Below the pieces are notes generated by a model, which saw only the letters and a program-made list of their open reading frames with translations, made no database searches and was not told where the DNA came from. From Massilia sp. (GTDB lineage Bacteria > Pseudomonadota > Gammaproteobacteria > Burkholderiales > Burkholderiaceae_D), in the NCBI GenBank assembly GCA_003484545.1, contig DNCF01000114.1:1-27495 (forward strand): a stretch of DNA of 27,495 nucleotides, written 5' to 3'. How positions within the stretch are numbered: position 1 is the first letter of the stretch; each line of letters starts with the position of its first letter. A program made the translations under genes and the position numbers. Positions 15,791 to 25,163 of this stretch are shown here, piece after piece.

Positions 15791-16561
15791 ATGGCAAAGA
15801 TTTTTTGCGTTGCAAACCAAAAGGGGGGAGTCGGTAAGACGACCACCAGCGTCAACCTGGCCGCGGGCCTGGCCAAGCTCGAGCAGCGCGTGCTGCTGGT
15901 CGACCTCGACCCGCAGGGCAATGCGACCATGGGCGCGGGCATCAACAAGGCGACGCTGGAAAGCTCGACCTACGAGGTGCTGCTGGGCGAGGCCGAGGTG
16001 AGCGCGGCGCGCGTGCGTTCGGAAGCGGGGCGCTTCGACGTGCTGCCCGCCAACCGCGAGCTGGCCGGCGCCGAAGTCGAGATGGTCGAACTGGACAGCC
16101 GCGAGCGCCGCCTGAAGCATGCGCTGGCGAAGGTGGATGCCGACTACGACTTCATCCTGGTCGACTGCCCGCCGGCATTGTCGATGCTGACCCTGAACGG
16201 CCTGTGCGCCGCGCACGGCGTCATCATTCCGATGCAGTGCGAGTACTACGCCCTGGAGGGCTTGTCCGACCTGGTCAACACGATCAAGAAGGTGCACGCC
16301 AACCTGAACACCGACCTGAAGATCATTGGCCTCTTGCGCGTGATGTTCGATCCGCGCATGACGTTGTCGCAGCAGGTGTCGAAGCAGCTCGAGCAGCATT
16401 TCGGCGGCAAGGTCTTCAAGACCATCATCCCGCGCAACGTGCGCCTGGCCGAGGCGCCGTCCTACGGCGTGCCCGGCGTGACCTTCGACCCTTCCTCGAA
16501 AGGGGCGCAGGCCTACATCGCGTTCGGGGCCGAGATGGTCGAGCGCATCAAGACGATGTAA
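15791..16561 (+). CDS. parA: Chromosome-partitioning ATPase ParA (Soj)
   Basis: A 256-residue ParA/Soj-type ATPase that drives segregation of ParB-parS complexes along the nucleoid. The deviant Walker A is KGGVGKTT (Lys11 signature lysine, Lys16), close to the N-terminus as in chromosomal ParAs without a DNA-binding N-domain. Walker A' is LLVDLDPQGNATMG and Walker B is FILVDCPPALSMLTLN. The gene lies between rsmG and parB, the standard chromosomal arrangement, and is followed 15 bp later by parB. The reading of ATG 15791 gives the family-typical MAKIFCVANQKGG start. Confidence 0.97.
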   Translation: MAKIFCVANQKGGVGKTTTSVNLAAGLAKLEQRVLLVDLDPQGNATMGAGINKATLESSTYEVLLGEAEVSAARVRSEAGRFDVLPANRELAGAEVEMVELDSRERRLKHALAKVDADYDFILVDCPPALSMLTLNGLCAAHGVIIPMQCEYYALEGLSDLVNTIKKVHANLNTDLKIIGLLRVMFDPRMTLSQQVSKQLEQHFGGKVFKTIIPRNVRLAEAPSYGVPGVTFDPSSKGAQAYIAFGAEMVERIKTM

Positions 16562-16576
16562 TCAAGGGGATCCACA

Positions 16577-17446
16577 ATGGCGACGAAAAAACTCAAGGGC
16601 CTCGGCCGCGGTCTGGATGCACTGCTGGGAGGAGGGCTCGACGATGCCCCCGCTCCGGCGGGCGCGCCCTCGGCCTTGTCCATTTCTCAACTGCAGGCCG
16701 GTAAATACCAGCCGCGCACCCGGATGGACGAGGGCGCGCTGAACGAGCTGGCGGCCTCGATCAAGAGCCAGGGTGTGATGCAGCCGGTCCTGGTGCGGCC
16801 AATCGACGGCGGTCGCTACGAGATCATCGCCGGCGAACGCCGCTTCCGCGCCGCTCAGCTGGCCGGGCTGGACGAAATCCCGGTGCTGGTGCGCGAAGTC
16901 GACGACCAGGCGGCGGCGGCCATGGCGCTGATCGAGAACATGCAGCGCGAAGACCTGAACCCGCTGGAAGAAGCGCAGGGCATCGCGCGCCTGATCTCGG
17001 ACTTCGACTTCACCCACGAGCAGGCGGCCAGCGCGGTCGGCCGCTCGCGCAGCGCGGTGTCGAACCTGCTGCGCCTGGTGAACCTGGCCCAGCCGGTGCA
17101 GACCATGCTGATGGCCGGCGACATCGACATGGGCCACGCCCGCGCCTTGCTGTCGGTGGATAACGCCAGCCAGATCGCGCTGGCCAACCAGGTCGTGGCG
17201 AAACGCCTGTCGGTGCGCGAAACCGAAAAGCTGGTGGCGCGCGCGATCGAGGAGCAGAACAGCCCGGCGGCCGCGGCCCGCCAGAAGGAAAAGTCGGGCG
17301 ACATCGTGCGCCTGGAAGAAGAGCTGTCGGACCGCCTGGCGACGCCGGTCGTGTTCAAGATGGGACCGAAGGGGAAGGGGCAGATGATCATCGACTTCCA
17401 GAACCTGGATGTGCTCGAAGGCGTGCTGGCGCGTTTGCGCGCATGA
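16577..17446 (+). CDS. parB: Chromosome-partitioning protein ParB (Spo0J)
   Basis: A 289-residue ParB-family CTP-dependent DNA clamp that loads at parS and spreads. The N-terminal ParA-interacting segment is KLKGLGRGLDALLGG. The CTPase N-domain carries YQPRTRMDE, and box II is GERRFRA (86-92), followed by ENMQREDLNPLEEAQG. The helix-turn-helix lies around FTHEQAASAVGRSRSAVSNLL. The C-terminal dimerisation domain ends DFQNLDVLEGVLARLRA. The three sites at 12873-12996 are its predicted targets. AAGGGGA precedes ATG 16577. Confidence 0.97.
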   Translation: MATKKLKGLGRGLDALLGGGLDDAPAPAGAPSALSISQLQAGKYQPRTRMDEGALNELAASIKSQGVMQPVLVRPIDGGRYEIIAGERRFRAAQLAGLDEIPVLVREVDDQAAAAMALIENMQREDLNPLEEAQGIARLISDFDFTHEQAASAVGRSRSAVSNLLRLVNLAQPVQTMLMAGDIDMGHARALLSVDNASQIALANQVVAKRLSVRETEKLVARAIEEQNSPAAAARQKEKSGDIVRLEEELSDRLATPVVFKMGPKGKGQMIIDFQNLDVLEGVLARLRA

Positions 17447-17452
17447 TCCCCC

Positions 17453-17468
17453 GGCGAACCGGTTCGCC
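17453..17468. other. Perfect 16-bp palindrome just after parB
   Basis: GGCGAACCGGTTCGCC lies 7 nt after the parB stop. It could fold as a transcript 3' hairpin or serve as a dimeric protein site. There is no T-tract, so it is not a typical intrinsic terminator. Confidence 0.6.
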
Positions 17469-17486
17469 TGCCTGATCTGACACCTG

Positions 17487-17511
17487 GCGTGGACGGCCTT
17501 GCCGTCCACGC
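17487..17511. repeat. Perfect hairpin, left member of an inverted pair
   Basis: GCGTGGACGGC (17487-17497) and GCCGTCCACGC (17501-17511) form an 11-bp perfect stem with a CTT loop. The same core, in opposite orientation and degraded, recurs at 17744-17767, suggesting a REP-doublet or small mobile element. Confidence 0.65.
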
Positions 17512-17743
17512 GTCCAACCGCAGTCCGCTGAGCCGCTCCCTTCAGCAGCTCCCTGCATCCACCCTCTTCATCGGCTCCCTCGATCACTCCGCTGACGCCA
17601 TTCACTCAATCTTGCTGTGCGGCATCAGCCTCAAACATTTGTCGGTAATACGCAACAATAGTTTGGCAACGAGGCCGAAGAGCAAGGCTGAACACGATGT
17701 TCGCTTCTCTCGGCATCCCGGCATTGCTTGCGTTTCCTGAAAA

Positions 17744-17767
17744 CGTGGACGGCAAACCGTCTACCCA
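17744..17767. repeat. Degenerate hairpin, right member of an inverted pair
   Basis: GTGGACGG (from about 17745) faces CCGTCTAC around a CAAA loop, with one wobble pair. Read on the other strand it resembles the hairpin at 17487-17511 (GACGG-loop-CCGTCCACG core). Confidence 0.45.
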
Positions 17768-17923
17768 CATCTCTTTGGCATGTTCCGTAGGCGATTTTCC
17801 ACCCGCAACCGGCCGCCGACATCTGTATTTCGACACGCGAACTACGGCGAAAACTGTTCGTTCTGTCAATATTTATGACACATTTCCCTGCCTCGACGAA
17901 TACTATGGAAGAGCCGGAATCGT

Positions 17924-17953
17924 TTGACTCAACGGGTATAACGAACTTATAAT
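17924..17953 (+). promoter_or_regulatory. Sigma70 promoter of the atp operon
   Basis: TTGACT (17924-17929) and a perfect TATAAT (17948-17953) are 18 bp apart, giving a predicted transcript start near 17960 and a leader of about 60 nt before atpI. This is the best promoter match in the window and fits the need for high constitutive ATP synthase expression. Confidence 0.8.
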
Positions 17954-18018
17954 CCCGCTGATTCATGTAATTACCACACCGTAACTCGGTTCAAATGGCC
18001 AAGGCAGAAGAATAAAAA

Positions 18019-18360
18019 ATGTTGCGCCTGGTCTCCCTGCAATTGATCGCAACAGTAGTCGCCGGCCTCATCGCCGCACTGCTGGGGGGATGGCCTGCGA
18101 TGTTTTCGGCGGTGCTGGGCGGAATCTGTTGTGTCTTGCCTAATGGCATCATGGCGTTGCGCTTGTTTGCCGCCACACACAAACCGGGCGGGGCGAACCC
18201 GCTGACGTTTTTTGTCTGGGAATTTATAAAGATTGCACTGACGCTTGCCCTGCTGGGAGCAACTGCGTGGTTGTACCGCGATCTAAACTGGCTGGCGCTT
18301 CTCGCCGGCTTTATCGTGGCGCTGAAAAGTTACATATTCTTATTATTTAGGCATCGATAA
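18019..18360 (+). CDS. atpI: ATP synthase subunit I (AtpI)
   Basis: A 113-residue, roughly four-helix membrane protein at the head of the atp operon. AtpI homologues assist assembly of the c-ring and may handle Mg2+, but are not part of the finished enzyme. Features include a first hydrophobic helix pair with GGWPAMFSAVLGG and the family-typical FFVWEFIKIALTLALL. ATG 18019 is preceded by AGAAGAATAAAAA. The stop overlaps the atpB ATG by one base (TAATG), which favours coupled reinitiation. Confidence 0.88.
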   Translation: MLRLVSLQLIATVVAGLIAALLGGWPAMFSAVLGGICCVLPNGIMALRLFAATHKPGGANPLTFFVWEFIKIALTLALLGATAWLYRDLNWLALLAGFIVALKSYIFLLFRHR

Positions 18361-19196
18361 TGGCGACTCCAACCGCAGAAGGCGCAACCCACGCGCCCAC
18401 CGCTTCAGAATACATCCGACACCACCTGGGCCACCTGGCGAACCACCACCAGGAAGGTCCGGTCGACTTCAACGTCCTGCACTACGACACCATCTTCTGG
18501 TCGATCGCCATGGGCGTCGTCGGCTGCCTGATCCTGTGGATGGCGGCGCGCAAGGCCACGTCCGGCGTGCCGGGCCGCTTCCAGGCTGCCGTCGAGATGC
18601 TGGTCGAGATGGTCGAAGACCAGTCGAAGTCGATCGTCCACGGCGACCGCCGCTTCATCGCCCCGCTGGCGTTGACCGTGTTCGTCTGGGTCGCCCTGAT
18701 GAACTCGCTGGACTTCCTGCCGGTCGACATGTTCTCGGAAGCCTTCAAGCTGGCCGGCGTCGAGCACCTGTTCCCTTACCACCGCGTGGTTCCGACCGCC
18801 GACCTGAACGGCACCATCGGCATTTCGCTGGGCGTGCTGATCCTGATGCTGTACTACGGTATCAAGGTCAAGGGCCTGGGCGGCTGGCTCCACGAACTGT
18901 TCGCAGCACCGTTCGGCATCTACATGGCGCCGTTCAACCTGCTGCTGAACATCATCGAATACGCAGCAAAAATGGTGTCGCTCGGTATGCGACTGTTCGG
19001 CAACATGTTCGCCGGCGAGCTGCTGTTCCTATTGATCGCTTTGCTTGGTTCGACCGCCACCGTCTTCGGTTTCGTCGGCCACGTAATCGCAGGCTCGATC
19101 TGGGCGATCTTCCACATCCTGATCGTGTTCCTGCAGGCATTCATCTTCATGATGCTGACGCTGGTGTACCTCGGTCAGGCCCACGAAGGCCACTGA
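18360..19196 (+). CDS. atpB: F1Fo ATP synthase subunit a
   Basis: A 278-residue Fo stator subunit forming the proton half-channels in the inner membrane. The essential arginine is Arg211 in SLGMRLFGNMFAGEL (equivalent to E. coli Arg210). The C-terminal helix FLQAFIFMMLTLVYLGQAHEGH contains the conserved Gln/Glu-type channel residues. The N-terminal extension (residues 1-40) is hydrophilic and His-rich. An 87-bp gap separates it from atpE. Confidence 0.96.
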   Translation: MATPTAEGATHAPTASEYIRHHLGHLANHHQEGPVDFNVLHYDTIFWSIAMGVVGCLILWMAARKATSGVPGRFQAAVEMLVEMVEDQSKSIVHGDRRFIAPLALTVFVWVALMNSLDFLPVDMFSEAFKLAGVEHLFPYHRVVPTADLNGTIGISLGVLILMLYYGIKVKGLGGWLHELFAAPFGIYMAPFNLLLNIIEYAAKMVSLGMRLFGNMFAGELLFLLIALLGSTATVFGFVGHVIAGSIWAIFHILIVFLQAFIFMMLTLVYLGQAHEGH

Positions 19197-19240
19197 TCGG
19201 CGCCGCAAGCATCGAACAAGATAGTGGTTGTAACGAAGTT

Positions 19241-19278
19241 GTAGTTTTTAATCTAGTTTTTAAATTAACTTTTTGGAG
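19241..19278 (+). promoter_or_regulatory. U-rich translation-initiation region of atpE
   Basis: The 34 bases 19241-19274 before the Shine-Dalgarno are almost only A and T with T-runs, in a window that is otherwise GC-rich. GGAG at 19275-19278 is 5 nt from the ATG. In E. coli a U-rich, unstructured leader boosts translation of the c subunit, which is needed in many copies; the same role is inferred here. Confidence 0.55.
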
Positions 19279-19283
19279 TAATC

Positions 19284-19529
19284 ATGACTGACGTTTCTTT
19301 TGTTGCACTGGCTTGCGGTTTGATCATCGGCCTCGGCGCTATCGGCGCATGTATCGGTATCGCTCTGATGGGCGGTAAGTACCTGGAAGCCTCGGCACGT
19401 CAGCCTGAACTGATGAACACCCTGCAGACCAAGATGTTCCTGCTGGCTGGTCTGATCGACGCGGCATTCCTGATCGGCGTTGGTATCGCCATGCTGTTCG
19501 CTTTCGCAAACCCGTTCACCCCGGTCTAA
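19284..19529 (+). CDS. atpE: F1Fo ATP synthase subunit c
   Basis: An 81-residue hairpin proteolipid that forms the rotating c-ring. Helix 1 carries the glycine-rich GLIIGLGAIGACIGIALMGG. The polar loop has Arg39-Gln40-Pro41, and helix 2 carries the proton-binding Asp59 in LLAGLIDAAFLIGVG. The carboxylate is Asp, as in proton-driven enterobacterial-type rings, with no Na+-type Gln/Glu signature in helix 1, so proton coupling is expected. The leader is U-rich and a stable hairpin follows the stop. Confidence 0.97.
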   Translation: MTDVSFVALACGLIIGLGAIGACIGIALMGGKYLEASARQPELMNTLQTKMFLLAGLIDAAFLIGVGIAMLFAFANPFTPV

Positions 19530-19553
19530 TCGGCCAGGCAATAGGTTACAAGG

Positions 19554-19584
19554 GCCGAACCATCGCGGTTCGGCATCCGTTTTT
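19554..19584 (+). terminator. Hairpin with trailing T-run between atpE and atpF (attenuator or mRNA stabiliser)
   Basis: GCCGAACC (19554-19561) pairs with GGTTCGGC (19567-19574) around a 5-nt loop, and TTTTT follows at 19580-19584. The T-run starts 5 nt after the stem, so termination is probably partial. Alternatively the stem protects the atpE 3' end. Either would raise c-subunit output relative to downstream genes. Confidence 0.55.
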
Positions 19585-19601
19585 GTGAGAGAGGAAAAAC
19601 C

Positions 19602-20072
19602 GTGAACCTTAACGCAACTCTGTTTGCACAGCTCGTCGTCTTCCTCATCCTGGCCGCCTTCACGATGAAATTCGTGTGGCCGCCGCTGATGAAAGCGCTC
19701 GACGAGCGCGCCGAGCGGATCGCGAACGGCCTGGCCGCTGCCGACCGTGGCAAGGCCGACCTGGCAGCCGCCGAAAAGCGCGTGCAGGCCGAACTGGCCG
19801 GCGCCCGTGACGAAGGCCAGAAGCGCATCGCCGACGCCGAAAAGCGCGCCGCGCTGATCATCGACGAAGCCAAGAAGACCGCCGCTGAAGAAGCCGCCCG
19901 TATCGTTGCCGCCGCCAAGGCCGACGCCGAGCAGCAGGTAACGCGCGCGCGCGAGGAACTGCGTGGCCAGGTGGCCGCACTGGCAGTCCAGGGCGCCGAG
20001 CAGATCCTGAAGCGCGAAGTGAACGCAGAAGCGCACGCCGCCCTGCTGTCGCAACTGTCGACCGAGCTCTGA
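19602..20072 (+). CDS. atpF: F1Fo ATP synthase subunit b
   Basis: A 156-residue stator subunit with one N-terminal membrane helix (FAQLVVFLILAAFTMKFVWPPL) followed by a long Ala/Glu/Lys/Arg-rich coiled coil that reaches F1 and binds delta. The start is GTG 19602, with AGAGAGGAAAAA upstream; the family-typical MNLNATLFAQ follows. Length equals the E. coli b subunit. It is followed directly by atpH (2-nt gap). Confidence 0.96.
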   Translation: MNLNATLFAQLVVFLILAAFTMKFVWPPLMKALDERAERIANGLAAADRGKADLAAAEKRVQAELAGARDEGQKRIADAEKRAALIIDEAKKTAAEEAARIVAAAKADAEQQVTRAREELRGQVAALAVQGAEQILKREVNAEAHAALLSQLSTEL

Positions 20073-20074
20073 TC

Positions 20075-20608
20075 ATGGCTGAACTCGCAACCGTCGCTCG
20101 TCCCTACGCCGAAGCGCTGTTCCGTGTTGCCCAACAGGGCAACATGGCAGCCTGGTCCGAACTCGTGTCCGAACTGGCACAAGTCGGTGCCAACCCTGAT
20201 GTGCAGGCGTTTGCCGCCAACCCGAACGTGTCCGCCGCCGATATCACCGGCACCCTGGCCTCGCTCGTGAAGTCGCCGATGACCCCGGAAGCGTCGAACT
20301 TCCTGGCAATGCTGGCCGAAAACGGCCGCATCGCGCTGCTGCCGGAAATCGGCGCGCAGTTCCAGGTGCTGAAGAACGCGCAGGCAGGCGCTGCCGACGC
20401 GACCATCTACAGCGCGTTCGACCTGACCGATGCCCAGGTGGCGCAACTGGTCGCAACGCTGGAAAAGAAATTTGGCCGCAAGCTCAACCCCATGGTCACC
20501 GTGGACCCGTCGCTGATCGGTGGCGTGCGTGTGGTGGTCGGTGATGAAGTGCTCGATACCTCGGTACGCGCCAAGCTGCAACAGATGCATGTTGCGCTGG
20601 TTTCGTAA
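20075..20608 (+). CDS. atpH: F1Fo ATP synthase subunit delta
   Basis: A 177-residue protein linking the b-dimer stalk to the top of F1. The N-terminal helical domain starts ATVARPYAEALFRVA, the family hallmark. The C-terminal conserved segment is VDPSLIGGVRVVVGDEVLDTSVRAKL. It lies in the usual order between b and alpha; the start follows the atpF stop by 2 nt. Confidence 0.96.
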   Translation: MAELATVARPYAEALFRVAQQGNMAAWSELVSELAQVGANPDVQAFAANPNVSAADITGTLASLVKSPMTPEASNFLAMLAENGRIALLPEIGAQFQVLKNAQAGAADATIYSAFDLTDAQVAQLVATLEKKFGRKLNPMVTVDPSLIGGVRVVVGDEVLDTSVRAKLQQMHVALVS

Positions 20609-20694
20609 GCGTCACTTCGCAGGAACTTAGCACCTTCGACCGGCATCTCACGTCCTTGCCCTACGCATCAAGAAACTATTAGGAGTTAGCAATT

Positions 20695-22236
20695 ATGCAA
20701 CTTAACCCATCTGAAATCAGCGAGCTGATCAAGAGCCGGATCCAGGGCCTGGAAGGTTCGGCTGACGTTCGCAATCAAGGCACGGTGATCTCCGTCGCCG
20801 ACGGTATCTGCCGCATCCATGGTCTGTCGGACGTGATGCAAGGCGAGATGCTGGAATTCCCTGGCAACACCTTCGGTCTGGCGATGAACCTCGAGCGCGA
20901 CTCGGTCGGCGCCGTCATCCTGGGCTCGTACGAGCACATCTCCGAAGGCGACACCGTCAAGACCACCGGCCGCATCCTGGAAGTGCCGATCGGTCCGGAA
21001 CTGCGTGGCCGCGTCGTCAACGCACTGGGCCAGCCGATCGACGGCAAGGGTCCGATCGACGCCAAGCTGACCGCCCCGATCGAAAAGATCGCACCGGGCG
21101 TTATCGCCCGTGAATCGGTGTCGCAGCCGATGCAGACTGGCATCAAGTCGATCGACGCGATGGTGCCGATCGGCCGTGGCCAGCGCGAGCTGATCATTGG
21201 CGACCGCCAGACCGGTAAATCGGCTGTCGCAGTCGACGCGATCATCAACCAGAAGGGCCAGAACGTCACCTGCGTGTACGTTGCAATCGGCCAGAAGGCA
21301 TCGACCATCAAGAACATCGTGCGTTCGCTGGAACAGCACGGCGCGATGGAGTACACCATTGTTGTCGCGGCATCGGCGTCGGAATCGGCCGCCATGCAGT
21401 ACATCTCGGCCTACTCGGGCTGCGCGATGGGCGAATACTTCCGCGACCGCGGCGAAGACGCGCTGATCGTCTATGATGACCTGTCGAAGCAGGCAGTTGC
21501 CTACCGCCAGATTTCGCTGCTGCTGCGCCGTCCGCCGGGCCGCGAAGCTTACCCGGGCGACGTGTTCTACCTGCACAGCCGTCTGCTCGAGCGCGCAGCA
21601 CGCGTGAACGCCGACTACGTCGAGAAGTTCACCAACGGCGCCGTGACCGGCAAGACCGGCTCGCTGACCGCACTGCCGATCATCGAAACGCAAGCTGGCG
21701 ACGTCTCGGCCTTCGTTCCGACCAACGTGATCTCGATTACCGACGGCCAGATCTTCCTGGAGACCTCGCTGTTCAACGCCGGTATCCGTCCTGCGATTAA
21801 CGCCGGTATCTCGGTCTCGCGCGTCGGTGGCGCCGCCCAGACCAAGGTCATCAAGAACCTGTCCGGCGGTATCCGTACCGACCTGGCACAGTACCGTGAA
21901 CTGGCTGCGTTCGCGCAGTTCGCATCGGACCTGGATGAATCGACCCGCAAGCAGCTGGACCGTGGTGCACGCGTGACCGAACTGCTGAAGCAGCCGCAGT
22001 TCTCGCCGCTGCCGGTGTCGCTGATGGCCGCTTCGCTGTTCGCCGTCAACAAGGGCTACCTGGACGACATCGAAGTCAAGCAAGTGCTGCCATTCGAGCA
22101 CGGCCTGCACAACTTCCTGAAGGCGAGCCACGCTTCCCTGCTGTCGAAGATCGACGAAACCAAGCAACTGGACAAGGACGGCGAAGCTGCGCTGGCCGCC
22201 GCCATTGCTGATTTCAAGAAATCCGGCGCATTCTAA
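20695..22236 (+). CDS. atpA: F1Fo ATP synthase subunit alpha
   Basis: A 513-residue F1 subunit carrying the non-catalytic nucleotide sites and contributing the arginine finger to the catalytic sites. The P-loop is GDRQTGKSA (Gly169-Lys175, same numbering as E. coli). The arginine-finger region and family signature appear near PAINAGISVSRVGG. Length matches E. coli alpha exactly. AGGAGTT lies shortly before ATG 20695, within an 86-bp gap after atpH that shows no other feature. Confidence 0.98.
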   Translation: MQLNPSEISELIKSRIQGLEGSADVRNQGTVISVADGICRIHGLSDVMQGEMLEFPGNTFGLAMNLERDSVGAVILGSYEHISEGDTVKTTGRILEVPIGPELRGRVVNALGQPIDGKGPIDAKLTAPIEKIAPGVIARESVSQPMQTGIKSIDAMVPIGRGQRELIIGDRQTGKSAVAVDAIINQKGQNVTCVYVAIGQKASTIKNIVRSLEQHGAMEYTIVVAASASESAAMQYISAYSGCAMGEYFRDRGEDALIVYDDLSKQAVAYRQISLLLRRPPGREAYPGDVFYLHSRLLERAARVNADYVEKFTNGAVTGKTGSLTALPIIETQAGDVSAFVPTNVISITDGQIFLETSLFNAGIRPAINAGISVSRVGGAAQTKVIKNLSGGIRTDLAQYRELAAFAQFASDLDESTRKQLDRGARVTELLKQPQFSPLPVSLMAASLFAVNKGYLDDIEVKQVLPFEHGLHNFLKASHASLLSKIDETKQLDKDGEAALAAAIADFKKSGAF

Positions 22237-22251
22237 TAAATGAGGAAGAAT

Positions 22252-22283
22252 CCAGCATCGCATTGGCAACATGGCGATGCTGG
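22252..22283 (+). other. Intercistronic hairpin between atpA and atpG
   Basis: CCAGCATCGC (22252-22261) pairs perfectly with GCGATGCTGG (22274-22283) around a 12-nt loop. No T-tract follows, so it is more likely an mRNA processing or stability element than a terminator. The atpG Shine-Dalgarno GGAAGGAG follows at about 22289-22296. Confidence 0.6.
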
Positions 22284-22305
22284 TGACCGGAAGGAGTAAG
22301 GACTC

Positions 22306-23181
22306 ATGGCAGTAGGCAAAGAGATACGTGGCAAGATCAAGAGCGTAGAGAATACGAAGAAGATCACCAAGGCGATGGAAATGGTCGCCGCATCGAAAAT
22401 GCGCAAGGCGCAGGACCGGATGCGCGCCGCCCGTCCCTACAGTGAGAAAGTTCGTAACATCACGGCCAATCTTGCTGGCGCGAATCCGGAGTACACGCAC
22501 GTCTTCATGGCGCAAGCCAAGAACGTGCAGGCAAAAGCTGTCGGCTTCATCGTCGTCACGACCGATAAAGGTCTGTGCGGCGGCATGAACACCAACATCC
22601 TGCGCCAGGTGACGCAGAAGTCGCGCGAACTGGAAGCGGCGGGCAACCGCATCGAGGCAGTTGCCATCGGCAACAAGGGCCTGGGCTTCCTGAACCGCAT
22701 CGGCGCCAAGGTCGTCTCGCACGCAACGCAGATCGGCGATACGCCGCACCTGGAAAAGCTGATCGGCCCGATCAAGGTCATGCTCGACGCATACCAGGAC
22801 GGCCAGCTGGACGCGGTTTACCTGTGCTACACCAAGTTCATCAACACGATGAAGCAGGAACCGGTCGTCGAGCAGCTGCTCCCGCTGCCGGCCAAGCACC
22901 TGGAACAGGAAAAGGGCGGCATCTCGTGGGATTACATCTACGAGCCGGAAGCGCAAGTCGTGATCGACGAGCTGCTGGTGCGCTATGTCGAGGCCCTGGT
23001 GTACCAGGCCGTCGCCGAGAACCTGGCGTCCGAGCAGTCGGCGCGCATGGTGGCGATGAAGGCGGCAAGCGACAACGCGGGTAACGTCATCGGCGAACTG
23101 AAGCTGGTCTACAACAAGACCCGCCAGGCAGCGATTACCAAAGAACTCTCCGAGATCGTCGCCGGCGCGGCAGCGGTCTAA
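22306..23181 (+). CDS. atpG: F1Fo ATP synthase subunit gamma
   Basis: A 291-residue central-stalk subunit. The N-terminal helix begins KEIRGKIKSVENTKKITKAM and contains MVAASKMRKAQ, the conserved rotor shaft. The C-terminal helix contains MVAMKAASDNAGN and LVYNKTRQAAITKEL, the gamma-family signature. It rotates inside the alpha3-beta3 hexamer and transmits torque from the c-ring. Length is normal. Only 33 bp separate it from atpD. Confidence 0.97.
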   Translation: MAVGKEIRGKIKSVENTKKITKAMEMVAASKMRKAQDRMRAARPYSEKVRNITANLAGANPEYTHVFMAQAKNVQAKAVGFIVVTTDKGLCGGMNTNILRQVTQKSRELEAAGNRIEAVAIGNKGLGFLNRIGAKVVSHATQIGDTPHLEKLIGPIKVMLDAYQDGQLDAVYLCYTKFINTMKQEPVVEQLLPLPAKHLEQEKGGISWDYIYEPEAQVVIDELLVRYVEALVYQAVAENLASEQSARMVAMKAASDNAGNVIGELKLVYNKTRQAAITKELSEIVAGAAAV

Positions 23182-23214
23182 ATAAAGAATTTAACTATAT
23201 CTGAAGGAACGAAC

Positions 23215-24618
<1,404 letters not shown>

Positions 24619-24645
24619 TCGGTTTCTTCAACCTGAAGGACACAC

Positions 24646-25068
24646 ATGGCAAACACTATTCACGTTGACGTGGTCTCGGCCGAAGAGCAGATCTTCTCGG
24701 GTGAGGCTGAATTCGTCGCGTTGCCGGGCGAAGCGGGCGAGCTGGGTATCTACCCGAAGCACACCCCGCTGATCACCCGGATTCGCCCTGGTGCCGTGCG
24801 CATCCAGACCGCCAATGGCGGCGAGGAGTTCGTTTTCGTCGCCGGCGGCATCCTCGAGGTGCAGCCGAACGGCGTGACCGTGCTGGCCGACACCGCGATC
24901 CGCGGTGGCGACCTGGACGAAGCGAAAGCCCAGGAAGCCAAGCGCCAGGCGGAAGAACTGATGCAGAACCAGGATTCGACGATCGACTACGCGAAAGCCC
25001 AAGCCGAACTGGCCGCGGCGATCGCGCAGCTGGCGGCGATCCAGAAGCTGCGTTCGAAGGGTCGTTGA
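24646..25068 (+). CDS. atpC: F1Fo ATP synthase subunit epsilon
   Basis: A 140-residue F1 rotor subunit with an N-terminal beta-sandwich (HVDVVSAEEQIFSGEAEFV, GELGIYPKHTPLIT) and a C-terminal helical hairpin that can inhibit ATP hydrolysis. It is the last gene of the operon and is followed at once by two tandem terminators. Confidence 0.96.
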   Translation: MANTIHVDVVSAEEQIFSGEAEFVALPGEAGELGIYPKHTPLITRIRPGAVRIQTANGGEEFVFVAGGILEVQPNGVTVLADTAIRGGDLDEAKAQEAKRQAEELMQNQDSTIDYAKAQAELAAAIAQLAAIQKLRSKGR

Positions 25069-25089
25069 TCCTCCGGTAGCGGCATACAG

Positions 25090-25118
25090 AAAGGCAGAGC
25101 TTCGGCTCTGCCTTTTTT
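25090..25118 (+). terminator. Intrinsic terminator 1 of the atp operon
   Basis: AAAGGCAGAGC (25090-25100) pairs with GCTCTGCCTTT (25105-25115) around a TTCG tetraloop, with six T residues at 25113-25118. This is a textbook, strong terminator 21 nt after the atpC stop. Confidence 0.95.
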
Positions 25119-25139
25119 ATTTCGTGTTCATCAAAAATG

Positions 25140-25163
25140 AAGGCAGCCTCGGCTGCCTTTTTT
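25140..25163 (+). terminator. Intrinsic terminator 2 of the atp operon
   Basis: AAGGCAGC (25140-25147) pairs with GCTGCCTT (25152-25159) around a CTCG loop, with T residues at 25158-25163. Its AAGGCAG core repeats that of terminator 1, so it may be a local duplication. Together they isolate the next cassette from atp transcription. Confidence 0.9.

Larger units (their letters stand above)
17447..18018. other. 572-bp intergenic region between parB and the atp operon
   Basis: No convincing gene is present. The region holds a 16-bp palindrome (17453-17468), two related GTGGACGG hairpins in inverted orientation (17487-17511 and 17744-17767) with about 230 bp between them, and the atp promoter (17924-17953). 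The right-hand part is clearly lower in GC than the neighbouring genes. A minus-strand open frame at 17606-17869 needs a TTG start and shows no recognisable family. Confidence 0.6.

Noticed and set aside
17606..17869. Minus-strand 87-residue frame in the parB-atpI gap
   Set aside because: It needs a TTG start, has no ribosome site, overlaps another antisense frame and shows no recognisable family. It is left as a possible remnant only.
20686..22956. 756-residue open frame on the minus strand opposite atpA and atpG
   Set aside because: It is antisense to two secure ATP synthase genes. Its length follows from the biased third-codon positions of highly expressed GC-rich genes, and no family motif is visible.
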